59,454 nucleotides of DNA from Lachnospiraceae bacterium FE2018 (GCA_000702845.1 JNKK01000015.1:1-59454); one strand, 5' to 3'; counted from the stretch's first letter, positions 17,801-25,751 are shown. Notes: generated by a model not told the origin, from the letters alone. A program made the numbers and translations.

Positions 17801-20800
17801 GAAGAATCGCTGAAAAACACCGCTTATTCGCAGAATACGCCGCAGTTTACCAGCAGAAATTCGCTGACAGAAGTAATACTGGATGAAGGAATTACCAAAA
17901 TCGGCGCGATGCAGTTCGCGCTGACCAAAGCGCTTGAGAGAATTGAGATTCCTTCTACCGTAAAAGAAATAGGACACCACGCTTTTACCAAGTGCCGGCA
18001 GCTGGCGGATGTTGAGATCCCCTCTGAAATTGAATCAATCGGTGAATATGCGTTTGCTTTTACAAAACTCGGTTCACTTGAGATCGGATCTTCTCTGAGA
18101 GAAATACCGCAGGGCTGTTTTTACAGTACCGCGCTGAAACGCATCGAAATCCCCGAGACTTTATATACGATCGGGGAGGCCGCATTCACCGGTACGCTGG
18201 AGGAGGTCGTCCTGCCGGCGGATATCGATCTTTATGCCGAGCAGACTTCCGGATATTCGCATGACGATGTGGATGACATATACATCGACCGTGATGGTGA
18301 TTCATTCCAGGGAACGATTAAGAAACTGACACTGACAAAGGGAAAAACCGGCACGGTGGAACACCCGGACCTGTTTGTGCGGGTCTATGACCTTGTTCTG
18401 GAAGAGGGTATCTCCGTAATCCCGGAAAGCACATTTAGATACTCTGCGCTGAAATCAGTCGTACTTCCGGCTTCTGTTAAACACATTCCCAGATATGCAT
18501 TTTTATCCTCTGATGATCTGACATCCATCAATCTGGACCATGTTGAATCGATCGGGGAGTCTGCCTTTTTAGACTGTGCAGAACTGACAGATGTTACCTG
18601 CGGTAATGCGCTGAAGGTAATCGGAGACCGGGCTTTCCACGGCTGCAGCAAGCTGACCGCGTTCGAATTCGGGGACGCAATGGAATCTGTCGGAGAATAT
18701 GCTTTCGCCAGATGTGCGCTGGAGGAATTTGATTACAATGGCGAAGTAATCGATTCTTCCGCCTTTGATTATAATGAAAACCTTAGAAAGATAAGAATAG
18801 GCGACCGCGCCGAAACGGATTTCTCCTTCAATCTGCAGTCAATGCCTCTGCTTGAAGAAGCTTATTTCGGAAGAAAAATCAACAGTTCAATTAGTGTTTC
18901 AAATTGTCCTGCCCTGCGGACGCTTGTCTGTTCAGGATATTATGCGAAGCCTTATCTCAGTGGTTCAAATGCCCCGTTGGATCAGCTGATTGTGTATATT
19001 CAGTCGCCGGATCTGTGGTTCTTTGTGTCTGATGAAGGCGGGGTGATTGACGGGTATCGTGCGCTCCCGCTGAATGTGATTGAGCTTGAGACAGATGAAG
19101 GCGGTCACGGCGGTTCTGAATTCTGGGACAATATCCCGGTGAAGGCGGGAAGAATGAACTATCTGCCGGTAAGGATCCGCACAGAAGCTGCAGAGGACAG
19201 TATTTACAGGATTGAGGACGGACCGATCGACGGACTGACGTTCAATCTGTCAGAAGCCGATTCTGAACAGACATATATTGACCGGGAGACAGGCAGGTTC
19301 TATGTCGGAGAAGATGAAGAGAATTCATTCTGCATCAGCATAAAATATAAAGATCTGACTAAGGCTACTGTTTGGGTAATACCTGAAGAAACGGATGAAC
19401 CGGGCCAGGGAATTATTCCGGAGGTGACGGCGGTGATCAGCGGTGAAACGTTGTATTATGCCGGCGATACGATGCGCCTCACAATGATCCTGAAGGATCC
19501 GAATGGAAATAAGATCAGTGATCTGTCAGGTTATGAGTTCCAGTGGTACCGCTGCGGAGAGAACGGACAAAAGACCGCGATTGCGGGGGCTGACGCACCG
19601 GAATACACGGCGGAGGTCACAGGAGACTCCTTTGGTGAATACTGCTGCGTCGTTCAGTATCAGGGCGTCCGTGCCGCGGCCCGCTGGATCACAATTACAG
19701 AAAAAGATCCTTTTGAAAGCCTGTACCTGATACCAGAGAAAAATTCCGTTTTAACGGGCGATACCGTAAAGCTGCGTCTGGAATTCAGGGATTATGATGG
19801 CAATGTCATTGATCCGCCCGGGCAGTACCGGTATGTCTGGAAGATGACGTCAGATGAAACGAATATAAGTTTTGCGGAAACGGATCAGCCATACGTAGCG
19901 TTTACCGCTGATGAAGACACATTCAATTATTATTACTATTGTGTACTGTACCCGCAGGGCAGCGATGAACCGGCCTATTATTCCTATGGACTTGTCCGGC
20001 TCTACGATCTGGCGACAGCCGCGCGTCTCAATGTGACACATGATGATTATATTACGATCGGGAAGACAGTCAGGGTGAGAGCTGAAGTCCGCGATGATTC
20101 ATGGGATCTGGTGGAGGATATCTCACCATTTACGATTGCGTGGGAGAAGGACGGACAGCTCATTGAGGGTGAAAATTCATTTGTGTATGAATTCACCGCG
20201 CAGAAGGATTCCTTTACAAATTATACCTGCCGTCTGTATTATAACGGGCAGGAGATCAGCACAGAAACGTTTTATATACAGGAACATGTCCATAGTGATA
20301 CAGAAGTATGGAACGATGTGTCGCCATCCTGCACGGAAGAAGGATATTCCGGGGATGTTTACTGCAGGGATTGCAATGAGCTGGTCGAAAAAGGCACAGT
20401 GATTCCTGCGAAAGGTCATACAGAAGTGGTCCTGGAGGAGATTCCGCCGACCTGTACAGACCCGGGTTACACGCAGGGGGTTTACTGTTATGACTGCGGT
20501 GAGGTGCTGCAGGAACGGGAAGAAATCCCGCCGTCCGGACATGAGCCGGGAGAGCCCGGAGTCCGTGAGCCGACCTGCTCCTCACCGGGATATGAGGGGA
20601 TCGTATATTGCACCAGATGCGGTGAGGTTCTGGAACGTGGAACAGAGACAGAGCCTGATCCGGATAAACATGTTAATGTATCGCTGTGCAATCATATAAA
20701 TGCGACCTATACATCGGAAGGATATTCCGGTGATCTGTGCTGTGAAGACTGTGGTAAAACACTTGAATACGGCCATGTGATACCGAAACTGGAAAAGGAT

Positions 20801-21334
20801 GACAGCGGCGGTACGGAAGATACCGGCAGCCAGGGCGGCAGACAGCCTGTTAAGCCGGCAGCGCAGCCGGCCAAAACTCCCGCAGCGGCAGAAACTCCCG
20901 CGCCGCCGGTCGGCTCCTCGTGGTCCGTATCCGGACAGAACTATAAGGTGCTCAGCAATTCTGCAGCAGCGTTTACAAATGCGCCGGATCAGAAATCGGT
21001 TGTGGTTCCAGATATGGTCAAGATCAAAGGCAGGACCTATCAAATCACACAGATTAACGAAAAAGCCTTCAGAGGATCCAGGATCCGAACCGTTACAATC
21101 GGGAAGAATGTGACGGCAGTCAAGGCTGGCGCGTTTACGGGCAGCAAAGTCAAGACGGTTATTCTGAAGACAAAGAAGCTCACAAAGAAGGCTGTAAAGG
21201 GGTCACTGAAGAACTCCAGAGTAAAGAAGGTCCAGGTAAAAGTCGGCAGCAAGAAGATAAACAAGCGCTTTGTAAAGAAATACAAGAAGATTTTTGCAAA
21301 GAAAAATTCCGGCAGGAAAGTTGCTGTAAAGTAA
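14810..21334 (+). CDS. Giant secreted lipase-like, BspA-repeat surface protein
   Basis: This 2174-residue exported protein has a signal peptide (residues 1-39, cleavage near VSA-DT) and an N-terminal region of about 450 residues with no clear family. A class-3-lipase-like alpha/beta hydrolase segment carries GHSRG at 602-606 (nucleophile Ser604). BspA-type leucine-rich repeats follow at about 920-1400 (for example LTEVILDEGITKIGAMQFA). Ig-like segments lie at about 1530-1820, four cysteine-pair repeats (CTxxGY...CxxCG) at about 1824-1994, and a basic C-terminal BspA-like module (NEKAFRGSRIRTVTIGKNV). No LPXTG is seen. ATG 14810 follows GAGGGA. It may be a host- or substrate-binding esterase, which is inference. 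Confidence 0.85.
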   Translation: MKNLAVYLNVKSSAFFRSILLLAAVLAGTAFFAVSVSADTGPATSTDYQLSESKFNNNLGKSDIGGFSSGFAAVPGMEETAVRELSDAGEWKTEACHCMVPQGLCVTDDYIVISAYCDITDYMKDLKAHKTASDENIQRLEALADEKEHGEHGSVLYVLDRESGQYLTTISLFTHKTYTNETAQDESGLLENKDSYSPLVNHVGGVTFDGSYLWIARSSSQRLSRLSISAVDAAVNSGNDAVAMSCDKVFGISTLASFIDYYDGCLWTSISNPSGNGVIIPYDISDADNVSTLTAGSNTITISAKGNGAKFFEQDGRVCLAVNCSYGRGKDYSHMFLYEVQNIGTNPVTTPHGKLKIPSMAEEIEIADGKLYTVYESASPRYNSVDGHAVETVIDRLVFGDCTDYFTWLKYNDFADEDTSSEDGAQLTRSVVSSSYLDLSESYAEVTSAGTGCTYSDRFFLSDAVRTDGMADPDFAKTGANLAAAAYNIDQSVSLMKSMGFSKINAYNYHREASYSDNDFVAFTIGRKIVRMEGEDYCIYVVAVRGTPATAEWYSNFNLGETNERNHAGFYAAESEVKGALISDFLNSDGFDAAHRKILISGHSRGAAVSNILAGQISESGSGYFNRNNVFGYTYACPAVSYDANTSYTNIYNFNYAGDIVASLPLSSWGYLRYGQDVDLDANGLSGQNFRARFQQKHGSEFAGASSVSSYVNVIEEVIGNTSAAPKTTQAKEIFSALAWLMGGRNSVSWREMVKALGSITSASIGSQMDKSQISLFNYAELQETYIDELQVLKSDLQQAVITTAEMSESKFKSWLQQNYELIRRAVDNLDGISQITTKEELQSACNAAVVQSGMDGTLTRSVKLAYDLYRLFIDSGNSVLDAVAQGHACDNYALNINSRYFGYYGWTQSSRASDLSLALSGSTVGTNCFSGAALTGAVIHDKVRYISKNAFSNCQSMTSLQLPADAEYNGYPFSGTEGITTLHYTAGKTGILPDMPEESLKNTAYSQNTPQFTSRNSLTEVILDEGITKIGAMQFALTKALERIEIPSTVKEIGHHAFTKCRQLADVEIPSEIESIGEYAFAFTKLGSLEIGSSLREIPQGCFYSTALKRIEIPETLYTIGEAAFTGTLEEVVLPADIDLYAEQTSGYSHDDVDDIYIDRDGDSFQGTIKKLTLTKGKTGTVEHPDLFVRVYDLVLEEGISVIPESTFRYSALKSVVLPASVKHIPRYAFLSSDDLTSINLDHVESIGESAFLDCAELTDVTCGNALKVIGDRAFHGCSKLTAFEFGDAMESVGEYAFARCALEEFDYNGEVIDSSAFDYNENLRKIRIGDRAETDFSFNLQSMPLLEEAYFGRKINSSISVSNCPALRTLVCSGYYAKPYLSGSNAPLDQLIVYIQSPDLWFFVSDEGGVIDGYRALPLNVIELETDEGGHGGSEFWDNIPVKAGRMNYLPVRIRTEAAEDSIYRIEDGPIDGLTFNLSEADSEQTYIDRETGRFYVGEDEENSFCISIKYKDLTKATVWVIPEETDEPGQGIIPEVTAVISGETLYYAGDTMRLTMILKDPNGNKISDLSGYEFQWYRCGENGQKTAIAGADAPEYTAEVTGDSFGEYCCVVQYQGVRAAARWITITEKDPFESLYLIPEKNSVLTGDTVKLRLEFRDYDGNVIDPPGQYRYVWKMTSDETNISFAETDQPYVAFTADEDTFNYYYYCVLYPQGSDEPAYYSYGLVRLYDLATAARLNVTHDDYITIGKTVRVRAEVRDDSWDLVEDISPFTIAWEKDGQLIEGENSFVYEFTAQKDSFTNYTCRLYYNGQEISTETFYIQEHVHSDTEVWNDVSPSCTEEGYSGDVYCRDCNELVEKGTVIPAKGHTEVVLEEIPPTCTDPGYTQGVYCYDCGEVLQEREEIPPSGHEPGEPGVREPTCSSPGYEGIVYCTRCGEVLERGTETEPDPDKHVNVSLCNHINATYTSEGYSGDLCCEDCGKTLEYGHVIPKLEKDDSGGTEDTGSQGGRQPVKPAAQPAKTPAAAETPAPPVGSSWSVSGQNYKVLSNSAAAFTNAPDQKSVVVPDMVKIKGRTYQITQINEKAFRGSRIRTVTIGKNVTAVKAGAFTGSKVKTVILKTKKLTKKAVKGSLKNSRVKKVQVKVGSKKINKRFVKKYKKIFAKKNSGRKVAVK

Positions 21335-21375
21335 GAGGTGAACAAAGTAACTTTTGCCGGACATAGAAAGAAATA

Positions 21376-21409
21376 CCCCAGGCAGGTTTCTTATCAAACC
21401 TGCCTGGGG
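21376..21409. terminator. Strong hairpin between convergent genes
   Basis: A perfect 14-bp stem (CCCCAGGCAGGTTT with AAACCTGCCTGGGG) lies between the giant gene and the leftward L,D-transpeptidase gene. T-tracts are weak on both sides. Confidence 0.7.
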
Positions 21410-21451
21410 CAGCATAACACATCCATATCCATATCCAGATCCGGTTACGAA

Positions 21452-23194
21452 TCAGTAGTCTTCATCATATGACTCGTCGTAGCTCTCGTCGTATGATTCA
21501 TCATAACTCTCGTCATAGGATTCGTCATAGCTCTCATCGTAGCTTTCGTCATACGAACCGTCGTCATAGGATTCGTCGTAGGATTCATCAGAACCGCTTT
21601 CATCTGATTCTGCAGCAGCATCATCCTCAGCCGCCTCAGCCTCTTTGTCCACCAGTCCAAGCAGCTCATTGCGCTCCGGCTCAAACGGGCAGCCTTTCGA
21701 GTAGTAGACGACGATCGGCATCTCCGTAGTAATGACTTCAAACAGCTGACCTGCGGCCTCAAGCGGCATATTGATGCAGCCGTGTGATCCGTCGTAGGTG
21801 TAAATCTCTCCGCCGAAGGAGCCGCGCCACCACGCGTCGTGGAAGCCGATGCCGCCGTTGAACGGCATCCAGTAACTGCAGGGTGTCTCGTATTCCGGCA
21901 CACCTTCTTCGTTGCGCTCACCGGTCAGAATATGATCCAGTTCCTTGAACTTCATGAAATAAATGCCGGATGGTGTGTATCTGCTCCAGCTCATATTGCC
22001 GGAGACGATGTCGGATTCCATGTGAAGCTTGCTGTCAACATAGCACCACATATGCTGGCGGGACAGGTCAACTTCAACGTAGCTCGGACCAAGTCCCCAG
22101 TTCTCGGTATGTTCACCGCGGGAAACCCAGTTCGGCTCACGCGTCGTAATCGCTCCGTCCGCCAGTTCCTGGCGTGTCTGTGCCAGTTCGGCGTCGGAAT
22201 CCATCACCCAGCCGTATCCGTTGCTGTAAACTTTCATCGGACCAAGTCCGGTTGCCTGGAACGGATAGGCATTGTCAACAACCTTGATGTCAGCGCCGAG
22301 ATTTGTAATATATTCGGACAGCTTCTGTTCCCACTTGGCCTCGTCTTTGGAGTAGTGCCCCTCATCGTCCCTGACCAGCCACTTCTTCAGCGCATTGCCG
22401 TTCAGCGTCACATCGCCGTTCGGCATCTGCCAGGTAATGCTAGCGCATGCAAGCTCCTGCAGTTCTTTCACCTGCTCGGCGAGCAGCGGATCATCCTCCA
22501 GAATGGTCGGATTGTCATAGGCACCTGTAATATCGTCGATCACCAGGGATGTCTTCGAGGCGGTCACCGCTTCACTGACAGCCGTCTGTACGATCTCCGG
22601 ATGCAGCGTCGTGCCGTATTTTTCCTTCTTAATATAGAAGTGATCGTCCTTGAACTTCGCCTTCGCATTTTTCGGCTTTGCCATATTGTCGGCCTGAAGT
22701 TCCGGAAGCTTCCCGACGAGCTCTGTCAGCTTCTCCTGATCAAAATCAGTGTTGACAGTCAGTTCCGCTTCCTGTCCGGAGAAATGACCCTTCGGCCACA
22801 GCAGATAATGCTGGTTGTCGAACAGTTCCTGCACGCTGCCGTCTGAGACGTAATGATAATCAATGTCTGTGCCCTCGATGGTCTCGGAAGCGTCCTCACG
22901 GAACTGCAGCGCGATCCGGTAGTCCTCGGCTTTCGTCTGAATTTCCGATTCGACATCCGCCGGCGTCCGGAACGAGGCGTCAATGCCATTGATCACCGTT
23001 CCTTTATAAAAGACTGTCTTAAACTGTTGTGCATAGTGAACGTAGGAATATATGGCAAAGATCAGAAGAGCGCAGCCCAGTCCGATCAGGGTGAACATCA
23101 GTTTTTTGGATTTCGGCTTCTTTGGTTTATTATCTTTTGGTTTCTTTTCTTTTGGTGTCGTATTTGGTTTCTTCTTAAAAAAATTCGCCTTCAT
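21452..23194 (-). CDS. L,D-transpeptidase (YkuD) with acidic repeat tail
   Basis: This 580-residue cell-wall enzyme forms 3-3 peptidoglycan crosslinks or anchors proteins to the wall. A Lys-rich cytoplasmic N-terminus and one membrane helix (about 31-52) precede peptidoglycan-binding-like domains (about 60-330). The YkuD catalytic domain follows (about 345-490), with the conserved His in IGFHDAWW and the nucleophile Cys near residue 472 in SHGCINMP. The last 45 or so residues are a tandem Ser-Tyr-Asp-Glu repeat (12 bases per unit), extremely acidic and Tyr-rich. I know of no such tail as a standard part of this family. It is divergent from the CarD-like gene. Confidence 0.93.
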   Translation of the reverse strand: MKANFFKKKPNTTPKEKKPKDNKPKKPKSKKLMFTLIGLGCALLIFAIYSYVHYAQQFKTVFYKGTVINGIDASFRTPADVESEIQTKAEDYRIALQFREDASETIEGTDIDYHYVSDGSVQELFDNQHYLLWPKGHFSGQEAELTVNTDFDQEKLTELVGKLPELQADNMAKPKNAKAKFKDDHFYIKKEKYGTTLHPEIVQTAVSEAVTASKTSLVIDDITGAYDNPTILEDDPLLAEQVKELQELACASITWQMPNGDVTLNGNALKKWLVRDDEGHYSKDEAKWEQKLSEYITNLGADIKVVDNAYPFQATGLGPMKVYSNGYGWVMDSDAELAQTRQELADGAITTREPNWVSRGEHTENWGLGPSYVEVDLSRQHMWCYVDSKLHMESDIVSGNMSWSRYTPSGIYFMKFKELDHILTGERNEEGVPEYETPCSYWMPFNGGIGFHDAWWRGSFGGEIYTYDGSHGCINMPLEAAGQLFEVITTEMPIVVYYSKGCPFEPERNELLGLVDKEAEAAEDDAAAESDESGSDESYDESYDDGSYDESYDESYDESYDESYDESYDESYDESYDEDY

Positions 23195-23338
23195 GGCGCA
23201 GTCGTCCCCTTAAATGATTCTATGTAACCCCTCAATAAACGTACAAAACACATTATAACACAATCATTCTGAATGAAAAGAGGATTTCCGATAAAAATAA
23301 AAATGTAAACTATGTAACAAAATTGCAAAGTGTAAACC

Positions 23339-23368
23339 TTGAAAAATAGCATAAATTCATGCTATAAT
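23339..23368 (+). promoter_or_regulatory. Promoter of the CarD-like gene with internal palindrome
   Basis: TTGAAA (23339-23344), an 18-base spacer, then TATAAT (23363-23368). The perfect inverted repeat ATAGCAT-AAATTC-ATGCTAT (23346-23365) spans the spacer and enters the -10, the expected position for a repressor site. The transcript leader would be about 115 bases. Confidence 0.7.
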
Positions 23369-23490
23369 GACTATAGTTCAATTATTAGAAGAAATTGTTC
23401 CGATGCTCATGTGAAAATAGAAGAAGAACGCTGCAGTGTTGAACAGGAAAATGTGACTGGAAGATTTTACGGAAAAAGAGGAGCGTACCC

Positions 23491-23988
23491 ATGTATTCTG
23501 CAGGAAGTTATGTTGTGTACGGGACAAACGGCCCATGTCGGATCAATGAAATCACCTATTTAGACATGCCCGGCTGTGATACGAAGCGTAAATACTACGT
23601 ACTCGAGCCGGTCGCATCCAAAGGAAGCATCATTTACTCCCCGGTTGACAGTCAGAAAGTTGCCATTCGGGCCATCATCACGAAAGAAGAAGCAGCGGCA
23701 TTGCTCGATCACATCAACGAGATTGAGCCGATGCGCATCGACAATGAAAAATTCCGCGAGGAATCCTACCGCGAAGTCATGCGGGAGGGCAGCTGTACAC
23801 AGATTGCCGGGCTGATCCGGACGCTCCGGCAGCGCCGCGCGGACCGCCTCGCACAGGGAAAGAAATTCACATCCGTGGACGAACGATTTCTGGCAGAAGC
23901 GACCGGCAAACTCACCTGTGAGCTGGCGATCGCACTGGAGCAGTCAAGAGAAGAAGCTGAAGAGAAACTGGGGACGGTTCTTGTGTAA
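23491..23988 (+). CDS. CarD/CdnL-family RNA polymerase-binding regulator
   Basis: This 165-residue protein has an N-terminal Tudor-like domain that binds the RNA polymerase beta subunit (YVVYGTNGPCRINEI, then YYVLEPVASKGSIIYSPVD) and an all-helical C-terminal half (about 65-160). CarD-family proteins stabilise or modulate open promoter complexes, often at growth-related promoters. AGAGGAG precedes the ATG. It is monocistronic: a palindrome-bearing promoter precedes it and a terminator overlaps its stop codon. Confidence 0.88.
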   Translation: MYSAGSYVVYGTNGPCRINEITYLDMPGCDTKRKYYVLEPVASKGSIIYSPVDSQKVAIRAIITKEEAAALLDHINEIEPMRIDNEKFREESYREVMREGSCTQIAGLIRTLRQRRADRLAQGKKFTSVDERFLAEATGKLTCELAIALEQSREEAEEKLGTVLV

Positions 23989-24005
23989 CTGTCCCCTGTG
24001 TTTTT
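23970..24005 (+). terminator. Terminator overlapping the CarD-like stop codon
   Basis: GGGGACGGTT (23970-23979) pairs with AACTGTCCCC (23987-23996) with one G-U pair, followed by TGTGTTTTT. It should insulate the downstream 25-aa ORF from read-through. Confidence 0.8.
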
Positions 24006-24071
24006 AAAGAGCAGAGGAGTACTGCTTAGGCGCAGGCGGTTGGCCATCATCTTCGGGAGGAGGTGATGCTT

Positions 24072-24149
24072 ATGCGAATTACCTTACATATCGGACGGTT
24101 TACCGTGACGATTATCGTAAAAAGCAACAACCGCCACTCTGGCAAGTGA
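24072..24149 (+). CDS. 25-aa peptide, candidate type I toxin
   Basis: The ORF encodes MRITLHIGRFTVTIIVK followed by SNNRHSGK: a short hydrophobic beta-prone core with a basic C-terminus. Its start is supported by an unusually perfect ribosome site, AGGAGGTGAT, with good spacing. An upstream in-frame ATG (24066) overlaps that site and is less likely. A minus-strand promoter and terminator define an antisense RNA that overlaps its last 10-12 codons and its whole 3' region, the geometry of type I toxin-antitoxin pairs such as txpA/RatA. A hairpin at about 24188-24216 (GAGG..AATCGC with GCGGTT..CCTC) followed by TTTAG could end its mRNA. No clear promoter is visible. Toxicity is inference. Confidence 0.55.
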   Translation: MRITLHIGRFTVTIIVKSNNRHSGK

Positions 24150-24221
24150 CGGTTGTGAGGGTACAAACCCAATAACTTAATCTGGCTGAGGTCAATCGCC
24201 TGTGCGGTTCTCCTCTTTAGT
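24116..24221 (-). ncRNA. Candidate antisense RNA, type I antitoxin
   Basis: A strong minus-strand promoter (see 24228-24256) should start transcription near 24221. The RNA would end at the hairpin ACAACCGTCACT/AGTGGCGGTTGT (24127-24156 on the complement), which is followed by TTGCTTTTTA. It would be about 105 nucleotides and begin with a second hairpin (GAGG..AACCGC with GCGATT..CCTC). It is fully complementary to the 3' part of the 25-aa ORF message. Both ends are predicted from motifs only. Confidence 0.55.
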
Positions 24222-24227
24222 ATCTTA

Positions 24228-24256
24228 ATTATATGCTGACTGCGAATAAAAGTCAA
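24228..24256 (-). promoter_or_regulatory. Strong promoter for the antisense RNA
   Basis: On the minus strand: TTGACT (bases 24251-24256), a 17-base spacer, then a perfect TATAAT (24228-24233). It sits immediately downstream of the DUF4317 stop codon. Confidence 0.75.
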
Positions 24257-24257
24257 A

Positions 24258-25391
24258 CTAACGTTTCTGCCGGATCCTTATCCCGTTCACCTCAACTTCC
24301 CCGTCCAGCGGGATCACCAGGTACTCCCGGCCGTCTTCCAGGATCCGTGTCTCGACCAGATCCGTCCGGTCCGCGGCCACGCTCACCTTCACATCAGCAG
24401 ATTTGATCTCAAACTTACGCGCCGCGTGTACATTGGATGCCAGAATCTGCTCATCGCCGGTCAGTTCCTCATAGCGCTCTGCAAAAGCTTCCATCTGCTC
24501 GTCCGTCGCGCCGCACTGCGTCAGAATCACCCGCACCGCGTGCTCGTCCAGAACGGGCGGCTCCGGATCATCCGACGCAGCGGCCTCGGCAATCACTTCT
24601 CCCAGCTTCTCATGAATCTCCTTTGCAACCTCAAAATCACAGTCACGCTGGAATGTCTCCTCGACCAGCGCCGAAAACGTGCTGTGCTGCGTCTCGGCCG
24701 TCAGCGGCGGCTCAATCCCCAGCACGCCTTCCAGGAACGCGCCGTGCAGTTCCTTCGGCTTCGAAGAATAGTAGAGGACATTGTGCAGATCCGTGTTCCG
24801 GTCCGTAAAAGCAGGGAAGAGGAATCCGGCCTCCGGCATCTCCACCATCTGATCCCGCAGTTTATTCAGAAATGTATTTTGATCCGGGTCATAGCAGAGT
24901 CCTTCCTTTGAGAGATTCACGGGACAGATGCTGCACACGACAAACGAATACACATAGTCCGACGCGTCGTCCAGTGTCATCCGGTCTGAAGTGCTGCCCG
25001 GCACGTCATACCGTCCGAACGCAAACAGAATCAGAAAATTCCCGACACACGGATACACATTGATGATCTCATCATACATTTTGCGCAACAGGGCAGTGTC
25101 CGAAAGCTCCGAATCCCGAAGTGCCAGCAGCGCAGCCTGTCTGCCGTCCGGCGCCTCCTCGAGCAAAGGAAACTCCAGCGTCATCAGATTCCGCCCGATC
25201 GTCCCCGAAAGCGTCTTCTTAAAAATCGCGCAGTACTTGTGCATTTCCTCCTCAGGAAGCGACAGAAACGCCTCTTGCATCTCCATCACCGTTTCCTTCT
25301 CGCCATTCACATAGCAGCCGGTAATCCGGTCAATCCGGCAGTGATCCTTCGTCAGTAATTTGCGGATTTCAGCAATTTCCTTCTTATTCAT
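24258..25391 (-). CDS. DUF4317 family protein
   Basis: This 377-residue soluble protein corresponds to the DUF4317 family, which is widespread in Clostridia and has no established function. The N-terminus MNKKEIAEIRKLLTKDHCRI and the region CVGNFLILFAFGRYDVP are characteristic. There is no signal peptide or membrane helix, so it should be cytoplasmic. GGAGG lies about nine bases before the ATG. It is probably monocistronic. Its transcript would run into the antisense-RNA locus downstream, since no terminator separates them. Confidence 0.8.
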   Translation of the reverse strand: MNKKEIAEIRKLLTKDHCRIDRITGCYVNGEKETVMEMQEAFLSLPEEEMHKYCAIFKKTLSGTIGRNLMTLEFPLLEEAPDGRQAALLALRDSELSDTALLRKMYDEIINVYPCVGNFLILFAFGRYDVPGSTSDRMTLDDASDYVYSFVVCSICPVNLSKEGLCYDPDQNTFLNKLRDQMVEMPEAGFLFPAFTDRNTDLHNVLYYSSKPKELHGAFLEGVLGIEPPLTAETQHSTFSALVEETFQRDCDFEVAKEIHEKLGEVIAEAAASDDPEPPVLDEHAVRVILTQCGATDEQMEAFAERYEELTGDEQILASNVHAARKFEIKSADVKVSVAADRTDLVETRILEDGREYLVIPLDGEVEVNGIRIRQKR

Positions 25392-25442
25392 AATTTATAC
25401 CTCCAAGACAATACTAACCAAAAAAATAAAACGAGAAAAGCC

Positions 25443-25471
25443 TTGACATTCCCCGGGATATACGGTATCAT
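25443..25471 (+). promoter_or_regulatory. Promoter of tRNA-Glu
   Basis: A perfect TTGACA (25443-25448), a 17-base spacer, then TATCAT (25466-25471), ending eight bases before the tRNA. Confidence 0.8.
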
Positions 25472-25478
25472 CATACAC

Positions 25479-25550
25479 GGTCGATTGGTCAAGGGGTTAA
25501 GACGTCGCCCTCTCACGGCGAAAACAGGGGTTCGATTCCCCTATCGACTG
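25479..25550 (+). tRNA. tRNA-Glu (anticodon CTC)
   Basis: The 72-base tRNA has a GGTCGAT/ATCGACT acceptor stem (one terminal G-U), the anticodon loop CCTCTCACG with CTC, and the T-arm AGGGGTTCGATTCCCCT. The discriminator is G25550. The 3' CCA is not encoded (CTT follows). Confidence 0.93.
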
Positions 25551-25560
25551 CTTACGGTAT

Positions 25561-25596
25561 GGAGGACTTTCAGAAGAGAGTTCTCCCTTTTTTTTG
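25561..25596 (+). terminator. Terminator after tRNA-Glu
   Basis: GGAGGACTTTC pairs with GAGAGTTCTCC using G-U pairs, followed by a run of eight T. Confidence 0.8.
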
Positions 25597-25722
25597 AAAT
25601 TTAACCATGATTGTTGTGAGATGTTTAAAAAACATACAACTTACATATGTTCTTTTTTAGAAAACTTTAATTGTGCACCAAAACAACAGAGAAAATGCAC
25701 GAAAATACAGCAATAACGCAGT

Positions 25723-25751
25723 TGTAACCAAATTCCATTTGTGATATATTC
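25723..25751 (+). promoter_or_regulatory. Promoter of the glycan locus
   Basis: TTGTAA (25723-25728), a 17-base spacer, then TATATT (25746-25751). The leader before the first glycan gene would be about 70 bases. The AT-rich stretch 25597-25720 holds nothing else recognisable. Confidence 0.55.

Noticed and set aside
21839-22846. 335-codon plus-strand frame opposite the L,D-transpeptidase
   Set aside because: Antisense shadow of a gene with intact catalytic motifs; no ribosome site or family.
24047-24256. 69-codon minus-strand open frame
   Set aside because: It has no ribosome site, and a better explanation is a non-coding antisense RNA with its own promoter and terminator in the same place.
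23970-24260. Riboswitch in the CarD-DUF4317 gap
   Set aside because: The hairpins are explained by terminators of the CarD-like gene and of the antisense RNA; no known riboswitch core seen.
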